From Komagataeibacter medellinensis NBRC 3288 (GTDB lineage: Bacteria > Pseudomonadota > Alphaproteobacteria > Acetobacterales > Acetobacteraceae), in assembly GCF_000182745.2 (NCBI RefSeq), contig NC_016027.1:1952001-2016000 (forward strand): DNA of 64,000 nucleotides, given 5' to 3'. Positions within the stretch are counted from its first letter, which is position 1. Every line of letters starts with the position of its first letter. This document shows, piece after piece, positions 55,646 through 63,996 of the stretch. The notes beneath the pieces are model-generated. The model ran no database searches. It was given only the letters and a program-made list of their open reading frames with translations, and was not told the DNA's origin. Made by a program: the position numbers and the translations under genes.

Positions 55646-55653
55646 AACGCGTG

Positions 55654-56298
55654 ATGGCTGACGACTCGAATTTAGTACTAAAACCCGCATCGTTACAGGC
55701 GGAGTCGCCGCCGATAGTACTCGCCAGCCGCTCCAGTGCACGGCGCGCCATGCTGGAATCGGCCGGGATCCGGGCGGCATACCGGGCCGCGGATGTGGAT
55801 GAGCACGCCATTCGCACCACCTGCAGGGCGCAGGGGCTGGATGCCGACCGGACGGCACTCGAACTGGCCGGAGCAAAGGCACAGGCCATGACTGTCCCCC
55901 CCGGCACGCTCGTGATCGGGGCGGATCAGATACTGACGTGTAACGGCACATGGTTCGACAAGCCGACAGACAGGGCACAGGCGCGCACCCACCTCCGCCA
56001 GTTGCGCGGGCAGTCCCATACCCTGCATACGGCGGTGGTGATGATGCGGGATGGATGCACGGTGTGGCAGCATGTCGCCCGCCCCATGCTGCATATGCGC
56101 GCGTTCAGCGATACTTTTGTGGAGCGCTATCTCCAGCTTGAGGGGGATGCCATCCTGTCCTGCGTGGGGTGTTACCGGCTGGAGGGGCCGGGCATCCATC
56201 TTTTTTCACGCATTGAGGGAGAACATTCCGCCATTGTGGGTCTGCCATTGCTGCCCCTGCTCGGTGCCCTGCGGGCGCAGGGAAGTATCGTGCAATAA
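55654..56298 (+). CDS. maf: Maf-family nucleotide pyrophosphatase
   Basis: A 214-residue Maf protein with VLASRSSARRAMLESAGI, GADQIL and GCYRLEGPGIHLF, which hydrolyses non-standard or excess nucleoside triphosphates. ATG 55654 is used; GTG 55651 is adjacent. A longer in-frame extension through the origin-like spacer is rejected. Confidence 0.92.
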   Translation: MADDSNLVLKPASLQAESPPIVLASRSSARRAMLESAGIRAAYRAADVDEHAIRTTCRAQGLDADRTALELAGAKAQAMTVPPGTLVIGADQILTCNGTWFDKPTDRAQARTHLRQLRGQSHTLHTAVVMMRDGCTVWQHVARPMLHMRAFSDTFVERYLQLEGDAILSCVGCYRLEGPGIHLFSRIEGEHSAIVGLPLLPLLGALRAQGSIVQ

Positions 56299-56395
56299 AA
56301 TGATGGGAGGGGGTTGCATTGCCCGTGACGTATGGTTATACCCCGCGAACCGGACCACGGCAGGCTACAAGATCAGGTCAGCCGATGGAACAAGT

Positions 56396-56471
56396 GGGGC
56401 CATAGCTCAGTTGGGAGAGCGCCTGAATGGCATTCAGGAGGTCAGGGGTTCGACTCCCCTTGGCTCCACCA
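56396..56471 (+). tRNA. tRNA-Ala (anticodon GGC)
   Basis: A 76-base cloverleaf: acceptor GGGGCCA / TGGCTCC, anticodon loop ATGGCAT with anticodon GGC, T loop TTCGACT, encoded CCA at 56469-56471. About 100 bases after maf. Confidence 0.96.
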
Positions 56472-56560
56472 GATTCCTCATCTGGTACCCCCTAAATCAA
56501 TATAAACTGCATACAGATTTTCTATCATGGTTGGTGTATTTTCATCACGCCTTGAAAGTT

Positions 56561-56653
56561 GTCTGAAAAGTATAAGAAAGTTTATGGCGAAGCTTTTTTC
56601 AAAAAGCTTCGAAAAATGTCGTGTTTCTTATCAATGGGTTGTTTCAAACAGTC
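56561..56653 (+). repeat. Copy (h) of the dispersed repeat with outer inverted ends
   Basis: A perfect hairpin GAAGCTTTTTTCAAAAAGCTTC-type core sits inside arms AAGAAAGTTTATGG and CGTGTTTCTTA, with outer end motifs GTCTGAAAAG and GTTTCAAACAGTC. The G+C hairpin is missing. Confidence 0.7.
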
Positions 56654-56712
56654 TCTTAATGGGTTTGTAACGCCTGCCCGCTAAAAGCTGCATTCCAGAG
56701 TAATGAAACGAA

Positions 56713-56744
56713 AACCGCGCTGGCCCGTTAAGGGCAGCGCGGTT
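56713..56744 (-). terminator. Strong hairpin with U-run on the minus strand
   Basis: AACCGCGCTG pairs with CAGCGCGGTT; with inner CCC/GGG pairs the stem is nearly 14 bp. On the minus strand it is followed by TTTTCGTTT. Read that way it would stop a transcript running antisense to the RmlC-like gene. Confidence 0.55.
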
Positions 56745-56777
56745 GCGGGGCAACCTGAATGCAGATCCATGTAAGGT

Positions 56778-57455
56778 ATGAACGCCTGCCTATCGGTAAT
56801 GGCCAGGCCCCGATTGTTCGGTGCCGATATGCCTGAGCACGGGCCTCTTCCTTCCCTTTTCCCACCTGTTGCGCCATCCGTATCAGCTGAAGATGGCGTG
56901 GTGTTTCGTTCCCTGCCGATCGAAGGTCCACTCCTGCTGGCCCCTGCGGCCCGCAATGGGCAGGTCAGCCGCCGCGCGGCCTGCGCGGCCCTTGTTCACG
57001 AGGGCATTGCCCTGAGCGAACATTTCATGCGTAGCGACCGGACCGAGCGGTATGACCGGCATGTCGTGCGCGGACTGTATTGTCAGGTACCGCCCCATGC
57101 GCAGGGCCGTCTCATGCAGTGCAGCCAGGGGGCTGTATGGGTGGTAGGCGTGGATGTGCGGACGGGTTCACCCAGCTTCGGGCAATGGGCGGGCGTTACC
57201 CTGAGTGCCGAAAATGCCTGCCAGTTCTGGCTTCCTCCCGGCTTCCTGCATGGTCTGTGTAGCCTGGCTGATGATACGGAGGTCAGGCACCGAGACACCC
57301 GGCCAGAGACGGCGGTATGTGCACGCACCATACGCTGGAATGACGAGACACTGGGCATTGAATGGCCGGTCAGGGATCATCAGGCCATCCTTTTGCAACC
57401 CGATGACCATGCCCCTTCCTTTGCCAATGTCATTGACTGGTTTCTTTACGGATGA
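56778..57455 (+). CDS. RmlC-like (dTDP-sugar epimerase family) protein
   Basis: A 225-residue cupin of the dTDP-4-dehydrorhamnose 3,5-epimerase family: VVGVDVRTGSPSFGQWAGV, LPPGFLHGL and IRWNDETLGIEWP. The catalytic histidine of RGLHYQ is replaced by tyrosine (RGLYCQ, Y101), so ordinary epimerase chemistry is doubtful. No rfbA, rfbB or rfbD is nearby. ATG 56778 is used but ATG 56799 and 56829 are alternatives. Confidence 0.75.
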   Translation: MNACLSVMARPRLFGADMPEHGPLPSLFPPVAPSVSAEDGVVFRSLPIEGPLLLAPAARNGQVSRRAACAALVHEGIALSEHFMRSDRTERYDRHVVRGLYCQVPPHAQGRLMQCSQGAVWVVGVDVRTGSPSFGQWAGVTLSAENACQFWLPPGFLHGLCSLADDTEVRHRDTRPETAVCARTIRWNDETLGIEWPVRDHQAILLQPDDHAPSFANVIDWFLYG

Positions 57456-57471
57456 CGGCATGCCCGTCCGC

Positions 57472-58905
57472 TCAGGTGGAATGATCGAGTTCATCCAGTT
57501 CGATCAGTCCGGCCTCGCCGGTCTGGGGAGGGGGAATGACGGGCATGGCATGTTCCGTGGCCCGGTCGCCCGGATGCAGCCTGCGCACCACGGTAAAGGC
57601 GGTCATGACCGCGCAGGAGCCGAACAGCACGCTTCCCAGCACCTGGCCTACCTGCACCCCTCCGGGGCCGAATTTCATGCCGAACCAGACAAAGGGTATG
57701 GTCCCCAGTGTGGCCCGCCCCCAGTTAAACAGGGCAGAATAAAGCGGAAAGCCCAGATTGTTGAAGGCGGCATTGGCCACGAACAGCATGCCGATAAAGA
57801 CATAACCCGCAATCGTCCAGTTGCAGAACAGGTGGATCAGCATGGCGGCGGTGCCCTGCGCGGAAAAGGCCCGGATCACCATGTCCTGAGTCAGGAACAG
57901 GATGGCCCATGTCAGCGCGACACACCCTGCCACCAGCCATAGCGAGGCCACCAGTGTTGCCCGCACCCGCTCCAGCCTGCCCGCGCCAAGGTTCTGGGAC
58001 ATGATGGGACCGACCGATCCCGTCAGTGCAAACACGAGCGCGAAGGCCACTGGCACGATTCGCTCAATGGTGGCCTGCCCCGCTATGGCCGCAAGTCCGA
58101 ACCCTGCCATGGCGTGGGTGACGAATATGCTGCTGACCGGTGTGGCCAGGTTGGTCAGGATGGCAGGCATGGCCACCTGCCCCACCAGCTTCGTGTCGGT
58201 CAGCACATGCGTGCGGATGGGCCATGCCAGCAGGCCGTGCTGGCGGGCGCGGTGAAAGCCCATGAAGGCCACGAACCCGCGTGAAAACAGGGTGCTGATT
58301 GCCGCTCCCTCAAGCCCCAGTCCCAGCCCTATGATCAGCAGCGGGTCCAGTATGGCCGAAATCAGTGCACCCAGCAGCGTGACATTCATGGAAATGCGGG
58401 CAGCCCCTATGGCACGCAGCAGGCCCGAGCACCCCATGCCCGCCGCGATCAGCGGCAGGCCGGGCGATATGATCTCGAGAAAGGTGGCGGCCTGGCGCGC
58501 GGCTTCCCCGCCTGCGCCAAGCAGCGTCAGGATGGAGGTGGCCAACCACGCCGTGATCAGGCCGATCAGCAGGCAGAGCACCATCATGACAATACCGAAC
58601 GAGGACGCGACGCGCCGTGCCTGCTCGATCCGACCCGCGCCGATCAGCCTACCGCTGATGGCCCCTATCCCGATCGACAGCCCGATGGAGACGGCGATCT
58701 GCACATAACTCACCACGCCCGAAAAGCCGATCGCCGCCGTAAGGGCCGGATTGCCCAGCCATGCAATGTAGAAAAGGTTCAGCAGGTCGACCACGAACAC
58801 GGCCATGAGGCCGATGGCCCCGGTTCCTGCCATCACCACGACATGACGTAAGATACTGCCCGTGCAGAATTTGGCCTGAGGTCGTGGTGCGGGTTCTGCC
58901 CCCAT
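57472..58905 (-). CDS. MATE-family efflux transporter
   Basis: A 477-residue protein with 12 helices in two similar halves; the N-terminal half has DLLNLFYIAWLGNPALTAAI and the second VGPIMSQNLGAGRLERVRAT. Sodium- or proton-driven export of cationic compounds is expected. ATG 58905 is preceded by AGGA at eight bases. Confidence 0.9.
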   Translation of the reverse strand: MGAEPAPRPQAKFCTGSILRHVVVMAGTGAIGLMAVFVVDLLNLFYIAWLGNPALTAAIGFSGVVSYVQIAVSIGLSIGIGAISGRLIGAGRIEQARRVASSFGIVMMVLCLLIGLITAWLATSILTLLGAGGEAARQAATFLEIISPGLPLIAAGMGCSGLLRAIGAARISMNVTLLGALISAILDPLLIIGLGLGLEGAAISTLFSRGFVAFMGFHRARQHGLLAWPIRTHVLTDTKLVGQVAMPAILTNLATPVSSIFVTHAMAGFGLAAIAGQATIERIVPVAFALVFALTGSVGPIMSQNLGAGRLERVRATLVASLWLVAGCVALTWAILFLTQDMVIRAFSAQGTAAMLIHLFCNWTIAGYVFIGMLFVANAAFNNLGFPLYSALFNWGRATLGTIPFVWFGMKFGPGGVQVGQVLGSVLFGSCAVMTAFTVVRRLHPGDRATEHAMPVIPPPQTGEAGLIELDELDHST

Positions 58906-59060
58906 TAGGGTGTCCTGTCTGCTGGGCGTTCGTGAGCTTTTTGCCAGTGTGGCGCCGATATGATGCGGGGCAATGAAATCCGGCACAAGGCCCCAGCCTG
59001 CACCGTTTTTTGTGCGATGGCAGGAAAGTGGCGCGTTGTTCTTTATATATTAACCGCACA

Positions 59061-59102
59061 TTGTGCACTGCAAAATAACAGGAAGAATTGTGCAGTGCAA
59101 AA
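59061..59102. promoter_or_regulatory. Tandem operator-like sites
   Basis: TTGTGCACTGCAAAA (59061-59075) and TTGTGCAGTGCAAAA (59088-59102) are 14/15 identical, 27 bases apart, and each has GCA/TGC symmetry. They lie upstream of the promoter at 59136, a position suited to a regulator. Confidence 0.5.
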
Positions 59103-59135
59103 AAAGTAAAATCGTGTTTTTATTTATATTTATTG

Positions 59136-59166
59136 TTGACCTGTTAAAATAATTCTGCCATATAGA
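59136..59166 (+). promoter_or_regulatory. Putative promoter for the candidate small RNA
   Basis: TTGACC at 59136-59141 matches a -35 box. TATAGA at 59161-59166 (19-base gap) or CATATA at 59159 (17-base gap) can serve as -10. The start would be near 59172. Confidence 0.55.
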
Positions 59167-59171
59167 ATTAC

Positions 59172-59297
59172 ACGAGGCCAGCAGGCTTCCATAAATACCA
59201 AAAATATCCGGTAAGAATACCGGGTTGGATGCTGTGCATAGATGCGTCAGTGTCCCACTGACAGGGTCTTCCTTTATTGGGAGGCCCTGTTTTTTTG
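59172..59297 (+). ncRNA. Candidate structured small RNA
   Basis: About 126 bases with four successive stem-loops and no credible ORF: GAGGCC/GGCTTC (59174-59189), CCGGTA/TACCGG with AGAA loop (59208-59223), TCAGTG/CACTGA (59247-59261), and a 12-bp terminator stem (59261-59290) followed by seven T. I do not recognise it as a known RNA family. It could instead be an attenuated leader for the gene at 59418. Confidence 0.6.
59261..59296 (+). terminator. Rho-independent terminator
   Basis: ACAGGGTCTTCC pairs with GGGAGGCCCTGT (two G-U pairs) across the TTTATT loop, followed by TTTTTTT. A strong intrinsic terminator on the plus strand. Confidence 0.88.
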
Positions 59298-59417
59298 CGT
59301 ATGGCATAAGTAATGGGGAGCCATCCGTCTTTTACGCATCTGGTGCGTTCCGGCTTTCACTACGCTGTGGCGTGCTGGCGACCTGCTGGCACCATTTTTG
59401 TGTAGGGAGCCATACCC

Positions 59418-59621
59418 ATGTCCAGACTGACTGCCGCCGAACGCAATGCTCTGCCTGATTCCGCCTTCGCCCTGCCCGGTCGGCGTTACCCCATACCCGA
59501 TGTGACTCATGCACGCGATGCCCTGGCCCGCGCCAGCGAAATGCTGCATCGCGGTGACCTGACACAGGAAGAATACGATACGGTCGTGGCCCGCGCCCAT
59601 GCCGTGCTGGAAAATGAATAG
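59418..59621 (+). CDS. Small conserved protein (DUF6582-like)
   Basis: A 67-residue protein: TAAERNALPDSAFALPGRRY, then PIPDVTHARDALARASEM. The NALPDSAFA...YPI motif is widespread in small bacterial and phage-related proteins of unknown function. ATG 59418 is preceded by TAGGGAG at ten bases. Confidence 0.75.
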   Translation: MSRLTAAERNALPDSAFALPGRRYPIPDVTHARDALARASEMLHRGDLTQEEYDTVVARAHAVLENE

Positions 59622-59632
59622 TCACGCATAAA

Positions 59633-59665
59633 AAAAGGGATGCGGACCTGCGCCCGCACTCCCTT
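59633..59665. terminator. Bidirectional terminator
   Basis: AAAAGGGA-TGCGG pairs with CCGCACTCCCTTTT with one bulge, just after the 59418-59621 gene, with U-rich ends in both directions. Confidence 0.7.
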
Positions 59666-59667
59666 TT

Positions 59668-59778
59668 GAGGCTGTTTGAAAAGCCTGTAATCGTAAAAAG
59701 TTTTTGGTGAAGCTTTTTTCAAAAAGCTTCAGGGAACACCGCCTTTTTGAAAAAAAGGCGGCACCCAAAAACTTTTAT
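59668..59778 (+). repeat. Copy (i) of the dispersed repeat, most complete
   Basis: Outer end GAGGCTGTTTGAAAA (59668-59682), then arms AAAAAGTTTTTGGTG and CACCCAAAAACTTTTA around hairpins AAGCTTTTTTCAAAAAGCTT and CCGCCTTTTTGAAAAAAAGG. Lies between the convergent 59418-59621 gene and etfA. Confidence 0.85.
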
Positions 59779-59809
59779 TCTTTTTATCAAGACATAGATG
59801 ACGTGGGCT

Positions 59810-60748
59810 TCAGCCCGCCTTGTCCAGTTCCGCCTCAAGCTGCGGCAGGATAGTGAACAGATCGCCTACAATCCCGTAATCAGCCACCTGGAAGATCGGC
59901 GCTTCGGGGTCTTTGTTGACAGCCACGATCACCTTGCTGTCCTTCATGCCCGCAAGGTGCTGGATCGCCCCCGAGATACCCAGCGCGATATACAGTTCCG
60001 GCGCCACGATCTTGCCGGTCTGGCCAACCTGGTATTCGTTGGACACAAAGCCCTTGTCCACCGCTGCGCGGGAAGCGCCAATGGCGGCACCCAGCCGGTC
60101 GGCCAGCGGTTCGAGCAGCTTGAAGTTTTCCTCATTCTGCATGCCGTTACCGCCCGAGACCACAACACGGGCGGATTCCAGCTCCGGCCGCTCGGACTTG
60201 GACAGTTCGGTGCTGACAAAGGTCGAACCACCGGGGCCTGCGGGCAGGGTCACGTCCTCGATCACCGCATTGCCGCCCTCGGCCGCCACCGGCTCGAAGG
60301 AGGAGGCACGCACGGTGATCACCTTCTTCGCATCCGCCGATTTTACCGTTGCCAGCGCGCTGCCCGCATAGATCGGGCGGACAAAGGTGTCGGCATCGTT
60401 GATGGCCACGATATCAGGGATTGGCTGCACATCAAGCAGGGCCGCCGTACGCGGCAGCACGTTCTTGGCCGTGGCCGAAGACGTGGCGAGGATATGGGTA
60501 TAACCATCCGCAAGCTGCGCCAGCAGGGCGGCAACCGGCTCTGCCAGTTCGCTGTTGCCGGTGGTATCGGTCACCTGCAGTACTTTCTTCACGCCGGGAA
60601 TGGCCGCAGCCGAATTTGCGGCGGCTGCCGCGTCAGGGCCGGTGACCAGCACATCGACATCACCCAGCCTGGCCGCCGCCGCAATGGCCGAACGCGAAGC
60701 CTGCCGGATCACGCCGCCTTCATGGTCAAGGAAAACAAGTACGGTCAT
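59810..60748 (-). CDS. etfA: Electron transfer flavoprotein alpha subunit
   Basis: A 312-residue FAD-binding subunit with [20 protein letters not shown] and the C-terminal FAD site ([40 protein letters not shown]). Receives electrons from acyl-CoA and related dehydrogenases. Two bases after etfB. Confidence 0.96.
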   Translation of the reverse strand: MTVLVFLDHEGGVIRQASRSAIAAAARLGDVDVLVTGPDAAAAANSAAAIPGVKKVLQVTDTTGNSELAEPVAALLAQLADGYTHILATSSATAKNVLPRTAALLDVQPIPDIVAINDADTFVRPIYAGSALATVKSADAKKVITVRASSFEPVAAEGGNAVIEDVTLPAGPGGSTFVSTELSKSERPELESARVVVSGGNGMQNEENFKLLEPLADRLGAAIGASRAAVDKGFVSNEYQVGQTGKIVAPELYIALGISGAIQHLAGMKDSKVIVAVNKDPEAPIFQVADYGIVGDLFTILPQLEAELDKAG

Positions 60749-60750
60749 GA

Positions 60751-61500
60751 TCAGATCACCTTTGCTTCGTTACGCAGACGCGACACCAGTTCCGCCGCCG
60801 AGTCGAGCTTGATGCCCGCCTTGCGTTCCGGTGGTTCTGTAACCGAGACCACGCTCAGGCGCGGCGTCATGTCCACGCCCAGGTCGGCCGGCGTGATCTT
60901 TTCCATAGGCTTCTTGCGTGCCTTCATGATGTTGGGCAGCGAGGCATAGCGCGGTTCGTTCAGGCGCAGGTCGGCGGTAATAATGGCAGGCAGCGCCAGC
61001 TTTACGGTCTGGGCGCCGCCATCAATCTCGCGGGTTACGGTAACCGCGCCATCGGCAACGTCCACCTTGGAGGCGAAGGTGGCCTGCGGGCGGTCCAGCA
61101 GTCCTGCCAGCATCTGGCCGGTGGCGTTCATGTCATCATCAATCGCCTGCTTGCCCAGAATCACAAGGTCAGGCTTTTCCTTTTCCACCAGCGCCTTGAG
61201 CACCTTGGCTACCGCCAGCGGTTCGGTCACCACGTCGGTTTCCACCAGAATGGAGCGGTCCGCACCCATGGCCATGGCCGTGCGCAGCGTGTCCTGCGCC
61301 TTGGCCTCGCCAATGGAGACGGCAATGATCTCGCTTACCACGCCTTTTTCCTTCAGGCGTACGGCTTCCTCGACCGCAATCTCATCAAACGGATTCATTG
61401 ACATCTTGACGCCAGCGGTCTCCACGCCGGAACCATCGGCCTTCACGCGCGGCTTGATGTTGTAATCAATCACGCGCTTAACGGGTACAAGAACCTTCAT
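60751..61500 (-). CDS. etfB: Electron transfer flavoprotein beta subunit
   Basis: A 249-residue subunit: [20 protein letters not shown] at the start, then [20 protein letters not shown] and the recognition-loop region ([20 protein letters not shown]). Binds AMP in known structures. Confidence 0.96.
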   Translation of the reverse strand: MKVLVPVKRVIDYNIKPRVKADGSGVETAGVKMSMNPFDEIAVEEAVRLKEKGVVSEIIAVSIGEAKAQDTLRTAMAMGADRSILVETDVVTEPLAVAKVLKALVEKEKPDLVILGKQAIDDDMNATGQMLAGLLDRPQATFASKVDVADGAVTVTREIDGGAQTVKLALPAIITADLRLNEPRYASLPNIMKARKKPMEKITPADLGVDMTPRLSVVSVTEPPERKAGIKLDSAAELVSRLRNEAKVI

Positions 61501-61571
61501 TGCATATTTGCCTGTCTGTCTTCGGATAAGGGCAATCGGTGTGGCGGATACATACCGTACCCGCCGCCCAA

Positions 61572-63212
61572 TTACATCCCACCCGGATAGTTCGGCCCAC
61601 CTGAACCCTCCGGCGTGACCCAGTCTATGTTCTGGGTCGGGTCCTTGATGTCACAGGTCTTGCAGTGCACGCAGTTCTGGGCGTTGATTTGCAGCTTCGG
61701 ATCGGTCTCTTCATCGGCTACTTCATACACGCCCGCCGGGCAGTAACGACTTTCGGGTGCGCGGAACACGTCCCAGTTCACCGTCTTCCACAGCGCCATA
61801 TTGCGGACCTTCAGGTGGACGGGTTGGTCCTCCTCATGGTTGGTACTGGACAGGAACACGGACGAGAGGCGGTCGAAGGTGATTTTGCCGTCCGGCCTGG
61901 GGTAGTCGATCCTGGGTGAGATCGAGGCGGGTTCCAGTACCTCGTTATCGGCATGGCGAGTGTGCAGCGTCCACGGTGCGCGGCCACGCAGCAGCATGGC
62001 GTCGATGCCGGAATACAGCGCGCCGCCCTTCATGCCGAATTTGGCGAAGGCCGGGCGGATATTGCGCACTGCACGCAATTCGTCCCACAGCCACGAATCC
62101 TTGACGCGCCGGGTGTAGGAGCCGGGTTCGACCCGGTTGGTGGCCAGTGCTTCGGCCACAGCTTCGGCGGCCAGCATGCCGGACTTCATGGCCGTATGGG
62201 TACCCTTGATCTTGGGCACGTTGAGGAAACCTGCCGTATCACCGATCAGCGCCCCACCGGGGAAGGTCAGGCGCGGGATGGACTGGATGCCGCCTTCGGA
62301 CAGGGCGCGCGCGCCATAGGCGATGCGGCGTCCACCCTCGAAATACGGGCGGAAGGCCGGGTGCAGCTTCACGCGCTGCATCTCATCAAACGGGGAGAGC
62401 CATGTGTTGGGGTAATCCAGCCCCACCACAAACCCGTAGGAGACGAGGTTTTCCCCAAAATGGTACATCCACGCTCCGCCATAGGTCCGGTCATCAAGCG
62501 GCCAGCCAAAGCTGTGCTGCACCAGGCCGGGGCGGTGCATTTCCTTGGGGATTTCCCACAGTTCCTTGATGCCCAGCCCGTAGGTCTGCGGGTCCACGCC
62601 CTTGCGCAGGTTGTACATCGCGGTGACCTGCTTGGTCAGCGAGCCGCGGCAGCCTTCGGCGAACAGGGTATATTTCGCGCGCAGTTCCATGCCCGGCGCG
62701 TAATTGTCACCCGGCTTGCCGTCACGGCCCACGCCCATGTCACCCGTGGCTACACCGGTCACGCGGCCGCTGTCATCCACCAGCACTTCGGCACCGGCAA
62801 AGCCGGGATAGATCTCGACGCCGAGTTCCTCCGCCCGGCCCGCAAGCCAGCGGCACAGGTCGCCCAGGCTGGTGATGTAGTTGCCGTGGTTGCTCATATG
62901 CGGCATCACACGCTCAAGGTAGGGCACTTCCATGCTGCCCGTCCGGGTCAGGTAGAGCATCTGCTCTTCTGTCACTGGCGTGTTGAGCGGGGCGCCTTCC
63001 TCACGCCAGTGGGGCAGGAGTTCTTCCAGCGCACGCGGCTCGATCACGGCACCGGACAGAATATGGGCGCCAATCTCGCTGCCTTTTTCGATCAGGCAAA
63101 CACTGGCCTCCGGGGCGACCTGTCGCAGCCGGATCGCGGCAGCCAGCCCCGACGGGCCGCCACCAACGATGACGACATCGAATTCCATAGTCTCGCGCGT
63201 GGTCTCGCTCAT
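61572..63212 (-). CDS. etfD: Electron-transfer flavoprotein-ubiquinone oxidoreductase
   Basis: A 546-residue membrane-associated enzyme passing electrons from ETF to ubiquinone. It has the FAD motif [38 protein letters not shown], and the C-terminal 4Fe-4S cluster [17 protein letters not shown] use ATG 63212 with AGAGG just upstream; ATG 63236 would add eight residues. Heads the etfD-etfB-etfA set. Confidence 0.95.
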   Translation of the reverse strand: MSETTRETMEFDVVIVGGGPSGLAAAIRLRQVAPEASVCLIEKGSEIGAHILSGAVIEPRALEELLPHWREEGAPLNTPVTEEQMLYLTRTGSMEVPYLERVMPHMSNHGNYITSLGDLCRWLAGRAEELGVEIYPGFAGAEVLVDDSGRVTGVATGDMGVGRDGKPGDNYAPGMELRAKYTLFAEGCRGSLTKQVTAMYNLRKGVDPQTYGLGIKELWEIPKEMHRPGLVQHSFGWPLDDRTYGGAWMYHFGENLVSYGFVVGLDYPNTWLSPFDEMQRVKLHPAFRPYFEGGRRIAYGARALSEGGIQSIPRLTFPGGALIGDTAGFLNVPKIKGTHTAMKSGMLAAEAVAEALATNRVEPGSYTRRVKDSWLWDELRAVRNIRPAFAKFGMKGGALYSGIDAMLLRGRAPWTLHTRHADNEVLEPASISPRIDYPRPDGKITFDRLSSVFLSSTNHEEDQPVHLKVRNMALWKTVNWDVFRAPESRYCPAGVYEVADEETDPKLQINAQNCVHCKTCDIKDPTQNIDWVTPEGSGGPNYPGGM

Positions 63213-63282
63213 ACCTCTGTTGTCCTCTTGCGTCATGACCGGGATGACATGGGATAAAAGTTACACCGGGTAGACGTGCTTC

Positions 63283-63996
63283 CTAGAACCGTTTGGTGCC
63301 TGAATAAAGGCTTGTCATGCATTCCGTTTCCGCTGGGGCGCAATCTGGCTTTTCCCGGCATGCATGGGTGGGCATGGCCAGTTCGTCCGTAGCTTCCCAT
63401 TCGGGGCCGACGTAATTGACGATGAGCGTGCGCCGCACGCCGTTCAGTGGCCGCGGCACGAAGCCATGCCATGACCGGGCGGACGGGATGAACAGCAACC
63501 CGGAATTAAACGCGCCCGATGCACGGGCCACGGGTATGCCCCCGGCCGTCATGATGTCCGTGCCCCACTGTGCTGCCTGCGCCCCCATGGAAAGCGCTAT
63601 GAGCAGCGTCAGCCGCTTGGCGCCGATATCGGTATGGGGTTCGAGCCAGAACCCGTTGGTATCAAGGCACAGTTCAAGGCGCAGGGCGGCGTGTTCAAGG
63701 CGTGCTGCGCATTGGGTGCTGAACGCAGCACGGGTCTGCGGAGCATCAAACAGCCGGGCCAGACGGTCCATGGCGGGACTTGTCGCGCGCAGGGCCGGGG
63801 TGATGAACAGTCGCTGCCCGTTGCGCCCTGACCGCTGGCCGCCACTATCTCCGCCGATAAATCGCGCATCGGGCCGCCATGCCATCAGGGCTGTGGCCAC
63901 CGGGGCGGGCAGTACGTCGTGCAACTGCCAGTGGGGATAAGGCCATTCAGTGGTTGGGCTGGCCTGCAGGGCGGCAATGACGCAGTTGGTTTGCAT
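63283..63996 (-). CDS. 2-oxoglutarate/Fe(II)-dependent oxygenase-like protein
   Basis: A 237-residue protein with the iron triad H121-x-D123 (EPHTDIGAK) and H177 (SARSWHGFVPRP), plus the 2-oxoglutarate arginine near R188/R189 (GVRRTLIVNYVG). It resembles prolyl-hydroxylase-type oxygenases. Substrate unknown. It lies 70 bases upstream of etfD on the same strand. Confidence 0.8.
   Translation of the reverse strand: MQTNCVIAALQASPTTEWPYPHWQLHDVLPAPVATALMAWRPDARFIGGDSGGQRSGRNGQRLFITPALRATSPAMDRLARLFDAPQTRAAFSTQCAARLEHAALRLELCLDTNGFWLEPHTDIGAKRLTLLIALSMGAQAAQWGTDIMTAGGIPVARASGAFNSGLLFIPSARSWHGFVPRPLNGVRRTLIVNYVGPEWEATDELAMPTHACREKPDCAPAETECMTSLYSGTKRF

Noticed and set aside
55387-55653. N-terminal extension of Maf through the hemE-maf spacer
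   Set aside because: The added residues have no Maf homology and coincide with the GTAC array; ATG 55654 starts right before the family homology.
59225-59458. 77-codon frame overlapping the candidate small RNA and the 59418 gene
   Set aside because: It passes through a strong terminator and its sequence has no conserved look; the RNA structure and the 59418 frame explain the region better.
61953-63257. 434-codon plus-strand frame opposite etfD
   Set aside because: Shadow of a gene with intact FAD and iron-sulfur motifs.
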